A stretch of DNA of 5,286 nt, taken from positions 1-5,286 of the forward strand of contig DQYM01000150.1 in NCBI GenBank assembly GCA_011040545.1. Reading direction: 5' to 3'. The notes beneath the pieces are model-generated. The model was not told the DNA's origin, did not search any database, and worked only from the letters and a program-made list of their open reading frames with translations. Source of the DNA: Candidatus Bathyarchaeota archaeon. Its GTDB lineage: Archaea; Thermoproteota; Bathyarchaeia; EX4484-135. The position numbers were made by a program, and so were the translations under genes. This document shows positions 1 through 4,976 of this stretch, piece by piece (within the stretch, counting starts at the first letter, position 1; each line of letters opens with the position of its first letter).

Positions 1-651
1 GACCCAGTCAAGGGCGAGTACGAGGGCGTGAACAAGGTCGTTAAGGAGAAGTCGCTTGGCGCCATAGAGCGTGTCTGGCTCTACACGGCCTTTGGCTACC
101 CACATACATCCTGTGGCTGCTTTGAGGCAGCTGCCTTCTACATGCCCGAGGTAGATGGCTTTGGCATAGTCCATAGGGGCTTTAGGGGTGAGACGCCAAA
201 TGGCCTTACCTTCGTGGCTGTCGCAGATGCTACTGCTGGTGGCCGCCAGGTAGATGGCTTCCATGGCATATCATTTGAGTACATGCGCTCGCCTAAGTTC
301 CTACAGGCAGATGGGGGCTGGCATAGGGTCGTCTGGGCACCTAAGGAGGTCCTTGAGCGTGTCTGGGACTTCATACCAGAGGATGTTAGGGATAAGATAG
401 CTACGGAGGAGGATGTCTCAAACATGGAGGAGCTTAAGAAGTTCTTAATTGAGAAGGGGCACCCAGTTGTTGAGCGTTGGAAGGAGAAGGGGCTCCTTGA
501 GGAGAAGAAGCCAGAGGAGAAGCCAGTTGAGGCTGAGGAGCTAATCCCAGCTGTAGCTGGCGTGCCAGCACTAGGTGGTCTCCGTGTTGAGCTTGAGGGG
601 GCCACCATAACGATAAGTAAGATCACCATAAGGGCACCTGAGAGGGGGTAG
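1..651 (+). CDS. cdhC: Acetyl-CoA decarbonylase/synthase beta subunit, C-terminal part (5' end outside window)
   Basis: This is the C-terminal 216 residues of the ACDS beta subunit, the acetyl-CoA synthase that joins a methyl group, CO and CoA at the Ni-Ni-[4Fe-4S] A-cluster. The frame is open to the left edge, so the start and the upstream cluster cysteines are missing. The fragment contains HTSCGCFE; its Cys-Gly-Cys (codons at 112-120) corresponds to the family motif that chelates the distal nickel and bridges to the proximal nickel. The following Gly-rich stretch (GFRGETPNGL, DGFHGISFEYM) is typical of archaeal CdhC. After about residue 155 comes a Lys/Glu/Pro-rich linker, then an Ala/Pro stretch, then a strand-like tail LRVELEGATITISKITIR (580-633) that resembles the downstream small ORF and the CdhD N-terminus. 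The stop TAG lies 5 bases before the next ORF. The ATG at 28 is internal and not a real start. Family assignment is firm; the role of the tail is inference. Confidence 0.96.
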   Translation, partial: DPVKGEYEGVNKVVKEKSLGAIERVWLYTAFGYPHTSCGCFEAAAFYMPEVDGFGIVHRGFRGETPNGLTFVAVADATAGGRQVDGFHGISFEYMRSPKFLQADGGWHRVVWAPKEVLERVWDFIPEDVRDKIATEEDVSNMEELKKFLIEKGHPVVERWKEKGLLEEKKPEEKPVEAEELIPAVAGVPALGGLRVELEGATITISKITIRAPERG

Positions 652-656
652 GCGTA

Positions 657-800
657 ATGGGGCAGGAGAGCCCTACGGTCCTTAAGACATCTGAGATCCT
701 CAAGATCCTAGCTAACTTCGGTGAGGTAGAGCTTGAGGACGTAGTGATAAGGGCAAAGAAGATAGTGATAAGGCCCCTTAGGGCAAGGAGGGGTGAGTAG
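657..800 (+). CDS. 47-residue small protein between cdhC and cdhD, sharing a motif with CdhC tail and CdhD head
   Basis: An ATG ORF of 47 codons plus stop fills the cdhC-cdhD gap. It begins 5 bases after the cdhC stop and ends 1 base before the cdhD ATG. A purine-rich GAGGGGG (642-648) lies 8 bases upstream. The protein has a short amphipathic helix-like segment (TSEILKILANF, residues 11-21), then GEVELEDVVIRAKKIVIR (22-39, alternating hydrophobic residues as in a beta hairpin) and a basic tail. Residues 11-39 match CdhD residues 20-48 at 13 of 29 positions by my hand alignment, and the strand part also resembles the CdhC C-terminal tail. No cysteines, signal peptide or membrane segment are visible. 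I do not recognise a named family. It may be an extra ACDS subunit or assembly adaptor, or a remnant of a partial duplication of the cdhD 5' end; intact frame, spacing and codon use like its neighbours favour a translated gene. Confidence 0.72.
   Translation: MGQESPTVLKTSEILKILANFGEVELEDVVIRAKKIVIRPLRARRGE
785..796 (+). promoter_or_regulatory. Shine-Dalgarno site deciding the cdhD start
   Basis: AAGGAGGGGTGA, inside the end of the small ORF, closely matches the archaeal anti-SD complement (GGAGGTGA type) and ends 5 bases before the ATG at 802. For the alternative in-frame GTG at 793 the same site would overlap or touch the start codon, so ATG 802 is preferred. The small-ORF stop lies between this site and the start, which implies translational coupling. 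Confidence 0.7.
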
Positions 801-801
801 C

Positions 802-2043
802 ATGGGCGAGGAGAAGGAGCGCAGGGAGGAGACAGCTGAGAGCTTCTTAGCCCAGTTCCTACCAGAGATACTGGAGCTCCTATCTAAGTTTGAGGCCATA
901 GAGCTTGAGGACGTGGAAATATACGCTAAGAGGCTTGCCCTTGAGTTCCTACCCGCCGTCCCAGCAGCTGCCCCACCGACGGTAGCCCCGCCAAAGCCAG
1001 TTGAGCTCCTCACGGAGGGCTTTGAGGAGCCCGTCATGTCGTACCCTGGCCGTGTGCTTGAGGTAAAGCTAGGCGCTACTCGCTCAGAGGGTGGCACAAG
1101 GGGACGTGTGGTCGTCATAGGTGGTGAGACCTGCCCGCCCTTCTACCTATTTGAGAGCCCACCTCCACATAGGCCAGTTGTATCCATGGATGTATTTGAT
1201 GCGAAGATCCCGCTCCCAAAGGCGTATAAAGCCCACATAAAGGATGTAATACACGACCCAGCTGAGTGGGCCAAGAGGCACGTGGAGAAGTTCGGTGCCG
1301 ATATGATAACCATCCACTTGATAAGCACTGACCCACTTGGCGAGGATAAGCCAGCCCGTGAGGCAGCTAAGACGGTTGAGGAGGTGCTGCAGGCCGTAGA
1401 TGTGCCCATCATAATCGGTGGGACTGGCGACCCACATAAGGATGCTGAGGTATTCCAGTACATAGCCGAGATGGCTGCTGGCGAGAGGCTCATGTTCAGC
1501 TCCCTTACGCTTGACATGGCTGATGCTGGCACCCTTGAGCCCACGGCCAAGGCAATAGCAAAGTTTGACCACGTAGTACTTGCCTTCACGCCAATAGACC
1601 TGAACCTAGCTAGGGAGCTGAACAGGAAGCTGTATGAGTTCGTGCCAAGGGAATCAATAATAATGGACCTTACAACTGCTGCCCTTGGCTACGGCATAGA
1701 GTACTCATACACGATCATGGAGAGGGCTAGGCTAGCTGCCCTAATGGGCGATAAGGAGCTCCAGCACCCCATGCTTGCTGCCGCAAGCAACTCCTGGGCT
1801 GCGAGGGAGGCCTGGATGAAGGAGGAGGAGCTAGGGCCTGAGTGGGGGCCAAGGGAGCTTAGGGGGCCACTCTGGGAGACCTTAACGGGCCTGATACTGC
1901 TCCTAGCTGGCGTTGACCTACTCATGGTTGGCCATCCAGCCACGACTAGGACGCTGAAGAAGTTCATAGATACGCTGATGTCCCGTGGGAAGGCTAAGGG
2001 GGCTGATATAGCGAATTGGGTTAGCACTAGCCTGGAGGGATGA
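802..2043 (+). CDS. cdhD: Acetyl-CoA decarbonylase/synthase delta subunit (corrinoid Fe-S protein small subunit)
   Basis: This 413-residue protein is the delta subunit of ACDS. With CdhE it forms the corrinoid iron-sulfur protein that carries the methyl group from tetrahydropterin to the A-cluster of CdhC. An acidic/basic N-terminal helix region and a strand motif (residues 20-48) are followed by a Pro/Ala-rich linker (about 51-66), then a TIM-barrel core. Recognisable family stretches include GGETCPPFYLFE, MDVFDAKIPL, GADMITIHLISTDP, KTVEEVLQAVDVPIIIGG, IIMDLTTAALGYGIEYSY, MERARLAALMGD, NSWAAREAW and GPRELRGPLWE near the C-terminus. Length matches archaeal CdhD. ATG 802 is chosen over GTG 793 because of Shine-Dalgarno spacing. 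The stop codon overlaps an ATG (ATGA at 2040-2043), placing it in tight coupling with cdhE. Methanosarcina operons have a CooC-like ATPase gene between cdhC and cdhD; here there is only the small ORF. Confidence 0.97.
   Translation: MGEEKERREETAESFLAQFLPEILELLSKFEAIELEDVEIYAKRLALEFLPAVPAAAPPTVAPPKPVELLTEGFEEPVMSYPGRVLEVKLGATRSEGGTRGRVVVIGGETCPPFYLFESPPPHRPVVSMDVFDAKIPLPKAYKAHIKDVIHDPAEWAKRHVEKFGADMITIHLISTDPLGEDKPAREAAKTVEEVLQAVDVPIIIGGTGDPHKDAEVFQYIAEMAAGERLMFSSLTLDMADAGTLEPTAKAIAKFDHVVLAFTPIDLNLARELNRKLYEFVPRESIIMDLTTAALGYGIEYSYTIMERARLAALMGDKELQHPMLAAASNSWAAREAWMKEEELGPEWGPRELRGPLWETLTGLILLLAGVDLLMVGHPATTRTLKKFIDTLMSRGKAKGADIANWVSTSLEG
2034..2039 (+). promoter_or_regulatory. Shine-Dalgarno site deciding the cdhE start
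   Basis: GGAGGG within the last codons of cdhD. It ends 6 bases before the ATG at 2046 but abuts the ATG at 2040, so the second ATG is the more likely initiation codon. Both choices are in frame and differ by two residues only. Confidence 0.55.
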
Positions 2044-2045
2044 GC

Positions 2046-3467
2046 ATGTCAAGGGCAGCTAAGGAGATAAGCCCAATTGAGATATACAAGTACCTCCCCA
2101 AGACCAACTGCGGTGCCTGCGGTGAGAAGACCTGTATGGCCTTTGCTACTAAGCTAGCTAACCGTGAGGCAAGGCTTGAGGAGTGCCCAGAGCTCCTTAA
2201 GCCAGAGTACAAGGAGGCCTACCAGGCCCTCTGGGAGATGCTCAAGCCACCCGTGAAGGAGGTCGTGATAGGCTCTGGCGATAGGGCCGTGAAGGTAGGC
2301 GGTAAGTACGTCATGTACAGGCACGAGCTCACCTACCACAACCCAACCCCCATAGCCATAGATGTAGAGGACACGCTAGAGCCAGATGCCATCAGGGAGC
2401 GGGTCAAGCGCATCCAGGAGATGACCTATGAGTACATAGGTCGCCTCCTAAAGCTAGATGGCGTGGCCGTGAGGTGTGTATCTGGTGATGCAGAGAAGTT
2501 CAAGCAGGCAGTTCAGGTAGTGGCTGAGGAAACGGACATGCCACTTATCCTATGCTGCCTAAACCCAGATGTGCTTGAGTATGCACTTGTAACCGTCTAT
2601 GAGCGTAGGCCCCTCCTCTACGCTGCTACGAAGGAGAACTGGCGTGAGATGGCTGAGCTAGCAACGGGGTACAAGTGCCCACTAGCTGTCTTCGCACCAG
2701 GCGATATAGCCCTGCTTAGGTCGCTGGTTAAGACGCTGACGGCCTATGGCGTTGAGGACCTAGTGCTTGACCCAGGTACCTTCCCAGGAGAGGGCTTCTC
2801 CGACACGCTAAATAACTTCACCATGATAAGGCGTGCAGCCTGCAAGCAGGGCGATGAGCTCCTTGGCTTCCCGCTCCTAGGCGTGCCCGCCGTTGCCTGG
2901 CTTGATAAGGAGGCACCATACGAGCTTAAGGCATGGAATGAGGCCTGTATGGCGGTCATGCTCTTAACTAGGTTTGCCGACCTGCTCATAATGCACAGCC
3001 TAGATGGCTGGGTTCAGCTGCCAGTAATGATATGGCGTGAGAACATATACACAGATCCAAGGAAGCCAGTATCAGTAGAGCCAGGCCTACGCACCTTCGG
3101 GCAGCCAGATGAGATGTCGCCCGTGCTCGTAACGACCAACTATGCCCTAACGTACTTCACGGTTGAGAACGATATAAAGGCAGCTAAGCTAGATTGCTAC
3201 CTGATAGTGGTTGATACAGAGGGGCTGAGCGTCCAGAGCGCAGTAGCTGGCCGTAAGCTAACGGCAGAGCTCATAGCAGATGCCATAAAGGAATCTGGTA
3301 TTGAGGAGCGTGTGAAGCACAGGTACGTGGTCATACCTGGCCTAGCAGCGAGGTTGAGCGGTGAGCTTGAGGAGCTAAGTGGCTGGAGGGTGCTAGTAGG
3401 CCCCAAGGACTCATCTGCCATACCCAAGTTCTTCGCTGAGAGCTGGCCACCAAAGGAAGAAGGGTGA
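2046..3467 (+). CDS. cdhE: Acetyl-CoA decarbonylase/synthase gamma subunit (corrinoid Fe-S protein large subunit)
   Basis: This 473-residue protein is the ACDS gamma subunit, the cobamide- and [4Fe-4S]-bearing half of the corrinoid iron-sulfur protein. The N-terminal domain has Cys22, Cys25, Cys30 and Cys47 (pattern C-x2-C-x4-C-x16-C, around TNCGACGEKTC), the ligands of the low-potential cluster that reactivates Co(II) to Co(I). A TIM-barrel methyltransferase-like domain occupies roughly residues 80-340 (for example DGVAVRC, DMPLILCCLNPDVLEYAL, EDLVLDPGTFPGEGF). The C-terminal domain, from about residue 357 (VTTNYALTYFTVENDI) through VVIPGLAARLSGELEE, is the family's corrinoid-binding Rossmann-like domain. 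Length is normal. The start at 2046 is favoured by Shine-Dalgarno spacing; an alternative ATG at 2040 overlaps the cdhD stop. It is the last gene of the plus-strand operon, followed directly by a T5 tract. Confidence 0.97.
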   Translation: MSRAAKEISPIEIYKYLPKTNCGACGEKTCMAFATKLANREARLEECPELLKPEYKEAYQALWEMLKPPVKEVVIGSGDRAVKVGGKYVMYRHELTYHNPTPIAIDVEDTLEPDAIRERVKRIQEMTYEYIGRLLKLDGVAVRCVSGDAEKFKQAVQVVAEETDMPLILCCLNPDVLEYALVTVYERRPLLYAATKENWREMAELATGYKCPLAVFAPGDIALLRSLVKTLTAYGVEDLVLDPGTFPGEGFSDTLNNFTMIRRAACKQGDELLGFPLLGVPAVAWLDKEAPYELKAWNEACMAVMLLTRFADLLIMHSLDGWVQLPVMIWRENIYTDPRKPVSVEPGLRTFGQPDEMSPVLVTTNYALTYFTVENDIKAAKLDCYLIVVDTEGLSVQSAVAGRKLTAELIADAIKESGIEERVKHRYVVIPGLAARLSGELEELSGWRVLVGPKDSSAIPKFFAESWPPKEEG

Positions 3468-3521
3468 TTTTTGGCTAAGCTACCACCTAGCTCCTAACTT
3501 AGCCCTTGGACCCAACAAGGG
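3468..3521 (+). terminator. Candidate terminator region after cdhE: T5 tract and two stem-loops
   Basis: A run of five T (3468-3472) follows the cdhE stop immediately, as in U-tract-dependent archaeal termination. Next are two exact inverted repeats: GGCTAAG (3473-3479) with CTTAGCC (3498-3504), containing an alternative inner stem AGCTA/TAGCT (3478-3482 and 3488-3492), and CCCTTG (3503-3508) with CAAGGG (3516-3521). The position between convergent genes supports a terminator role. The hairpins follow rather than precede the T tract, so this is not a bacterial-style intrinsic terminator; function is inferred. Confidence 0.45.
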
Positions 3522-3529
3522 ACCTCCAT

Positions 3530-3546
3530 CACAGCCTATGGCTGTG
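3530..3546. terminator. Perfect 7-bp hairpin at the end of the methyltransferase gene
   Basis: CACAGCC (3530-3536), loop TAT, GGCTGTG (3540-3546). It is perfectly palindromic apart from the 3-base loop, so it forms in either transcript. It covers the stop codon of the minus-strand methyltransferase gene (3536-3538) and faces the end of cdhE. It could stop transcription or protect 3' ends for the converging units; no T tract accompanies it on the minus strand. Confidence 0.35.
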
Positions 3547-4018
3547 GCATCCTGTAGAGGATTATCTTGTGCGTTAGGAAGCGGTAGCGCTCATTCTCAA
3601 CGAACTTATCCACGAGGATGGGCGTCCAGCCAGGCACCTCATACTCGTGCGAGACCACCCTGGCGCCAGGCTTAAGCTCACGCTCAAGCTTTGGCCTCAC
3701 CTTCATGTTAGCAGATGTGGTCAGGTAGAGCGTAACTACATCTGCATCGCTTACATCAACATCAAAGAAGTTAGCATTTATTATCTTCACCCTATCTGAG
3801 AGGCCAGCTTCCTCAACAGCCCTCATGGCCTTGAGGGCTAGGTCCTTCCTAATCTCTATGCCTACGCCAAAAGCACCGAACTCCTTAGCTGCTGTTATGA
3901 CAATACGGCCATCGCCACATCCTAGGTCGTAGACGACCTCGCCTGGCTTTACGTTTGCTAGCTCCAACATGCGCCTCACGACGGGCATGGGCGTGGCCAG
4001 GTAGGGGGCCACTGACAT
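3536..4018 (-). CDS. Small class I SAM-dependent methyltransferase, possible protein-lysine methyltransferase-like
   Basis: A 160-residue Rossmann-fold methyltransferase. SAM-binding motif I is YDLGCGDGR (residues 30-38); an acidic residue after the second strand (GVGIEI, Glu55) would bind the ribose; NANFFD (81-86) follows strand 4. The sequence VVTLYL, then LRPKL-like (VRPKLERELKPGARVVSHEYEVPGW) resembles the compact archaeal and bacterial relatives of the FAM173/ATPSCKMT lysine methyltransferases; the substrate is not shown by the sequence. I place the start at ATG 4018 because MSVAPYLATP matches the usual N-terminus of this family (a Tyr-x-x-Thr-Pro element before the first helix) and GGTG lies 6 bases upstream. 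The frame stays open another 36 codons to 4126, but that part looks unlike the family. It lies 115 bases downstream of fwdC on the same strand and converges with cdhE. Family is solid, role unknown. Confidence 0.88.
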   Translation of the reverse strand: MSVAPYLATPMPVVRRMLELANVKPGEVVYDLGCGDGRIVITAAKEFGAFGVGIEIRKDLALKAMRAVEEAGLSDRVKIINANFFDVDVSDADVVTLYLTTSANMKVRPKLERELKPGARVVSHEYEVPGWTPILVDKFVENERYRFLTHKIILYRMPQP

Positions 4019-4024
4019 GGGCTG

Positions 4025-4028
4025 CACC
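4025..4028 (-). promoter_or_regulatory. GGTG ribosome binding site for the methyltransferase
   Basis: On the minus strand GGTG lies 6 bases before the ATG at 4018, a typical archaeal core Shine-Dalgarno with good spacing. It supports the shorter start over an upstream start at 4126. Confidence 0.4.
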
Positions 4029-4050
4029 GTGCCTGTAGGTGCTAGCAGGC

Positions 4051-4065
4051 CACATAAGCGTTTCC
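4051..4065 (-). promoter_or_regulatory. Weak candidate archaeal promoter (BRE/TATA-like) for the methyltransferase
   Basis: Minus-strand sequence GGAAACGCTTATGTG has a purine-rich BRE-like part followed by CTTATG, about 35-40 bases before the ATG at 4018. That would place transcription start close to the ribosome binding site. The TATA match is poor and the gene could equally be co-transcribed from fwdC. Confidence 0.2.
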
Positions 4066-4133
4066 CTGGCCCCTGGGAATGGATAATTCCTATCCCCGCT
4101 GCCCGATGGGCCAGGTAGACCAGCAAAGGGCCA

Positions 4134-4976
4134 CTAGGGGCCTATTAGATCCTCTAGGTAGGCTAGGTGCTTATTTGGCTCCTTAGCTATGTGGAGCCTG
4201 CCATCCCCATTTTCGGTGAGGTCCCCTATGAGCGTGTAGAATGGCCCCTGGACCTTCTCGCCCTTGAACTTCACGCCCTTTGAAATGCGGATTACATTGA
4301 AGCCAGGTAGGATGGCTGGCACGTGGCCGCAAATTATGATCTTGCCACCACGCATGAAGGCGCCTGGCCTCCCCTCGCAATCCCCACGCACAAGGATGGC
4401 GCCTCCCTGCATGTGTATGCCTGGGAAGAGGCCCACCGAGCCCCTCACCTCTATGGCCCCACCACGCATGAAGTTGCCTAGCTCATAGCCAGCTGAGCCA
4501 TGTATGATTATGGATCCACCGCTCATGCCCTCCCTTGAGCCCCTGTAGGCTGAGGCCACGTAATCACCAGCTGAGCCAAGCACCTCTATGGTCCCGCCTA
4601 CCATCCTGGTGCCTAGCCAGGAGCCAGCATTCCCATGCACTTCTATCCTGCCACCACGCATGTGCTCGCCAGTTAGGAGCCCTATATCGCCCTCAATCAC
4701 GATGAGGCCAGTGGCCATCTCAAAGCCAACCTGCCTTACCTTGCTGAGGTCGCCCTGGAGCCTTATGGTTAGCTCATCTGCCTTAGCGCTTGCATCGCCC
4801 TCCACGTGGAATACATCGGCAAGCTTTACCTTCCTGTTCCCCCTCTGGACCTCAAGGGAGCCTATTTCACGCTCGGAGAGGCCAGCGAAGGCATCTGGTG
4901 TTATACAGGGCGCATAAACTGGCACCCTTATTGGCTCCCTTGGCCTAAGCCTTACCTCAGCCCCCACGCCTAGCAC
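4134..4976 (-). CDS. fwdC: Formylmethanofuran dehydrogenase subunit C
   Basis: A 280-residue FwdC/FmdC protein, a structural subunit of the tungsten or molybdenum enzyme that reduces CO2 to formylmethanofuran at the start of the archaeal methyl branch. After an N-terminal region with ITPDAFAGLSEREI, the rest is a right-handed beta-helix of the GXGXG (glutamate synthase C-terminal-like) type. Repeat units of the form M-x-G-G-x-I-x-V-x-G start at residues 87 (degenerate), 106, 125, 151, 170, 189 and 208: a 19-residue period with one 7-residue insertion at 140-150 (ASAYRGSREG), which is usual for the family. The start is GTG at 4976, overlapping the upstream gene by 20 bases; a GTG at 4967 with GGTG 6 bases upstream is an equally good alternative and would shorten it by three residues. 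The catalytic subunits FwdA, FwdB and FwdD are not in the window. Only this subunit is seen, so enzyme metal cannot be told. Confidence 0.96.
   Translation of the reverse strand: MLGVGAEVRLRPREPIRVPVYAPCITPDAFAGLSEREIGSLEVQRGNRKVKLADVFHVEGDASAKADELTIRLQGDLSKVRQVGFEMATGLIVIEGDIGLLTGEHMRGGRIEVHGNAGSWLGTRMVGGTIEVLGSAGDYVASAYRGSREGMSGGSIIIHGSAGYELGNFMRGGAIEVRGSVGLFPGIHMQGGAILVRGDCEGRPGAFMRGGKIIICGHVPAILPGFNVIRISKGVKFKGEKVQGPFYTLIGDLTENGDGRLHIAKEPNKHLAYLEDLIGP

Larger units (their letters stand above)
4019..4133 (-). other. Intergenic gap between fwdC and the methyltransferase gene with overlapping hairpins
   Basis: A 115-base non-coding gap if the methyltransferase starts at 4018. Plus-strand positions 4076-4095 read GGAAT, GGATA, ATTCC, TATCC in order: the first and third pair (loop GGATA), and the second and fourth pair (loop ATTCC), so two 5-bp hairpins exclude each other. 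I see no tRNA, C/D-box or CRISPR-like pattern here. Confidence 0.4.

Noticed and set aside
138..629. 163-codon minus-strand open frame antisense to cdhC
   Set aside because: Ser/Pro/Thr-rich translation typical of the antisense of a Glu/Gly/Ala-rich gene; cdhC identity on the plus strand is clear.
1147..1572. 141-codon minus-strand open frame inside cdhD
   Set aside because: It lies wholly antisense to a strongly conserved gene; its translation has no recognisable motif and reflects the codon bias of cdhD.
4019..4126. 36-residue N-terminal extension of the methyltransferase
   Set aside because: Family proteins begin near the Tyr-x-x-Thr-Pro element; the extension has no family resemblance, while ATG 4018 has a GGTG ribosome site at good spacing.
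4019..4133. Possible tRNA or C/D-box RNA in the GC-rich gap
   Set aside because: No T-loop GTTC-type sequence, no acceptor pairing, and no C and D boxes could be found by eye.
4588..4917. 109-codon plus-strand open frame antisense to fwdC
   Set aside because: A Pro/Ser/Met-rich shadow of the repetitive fwdC coding sequence with no plausible start context.
4134..4976. Repetitive pattern in fwdC as a possible novel tandem repeat gene
   Set aside because: The 19-residue period with a 7-residue insertion is the ordinary beta-helix of the FwdC/GXGXG family.
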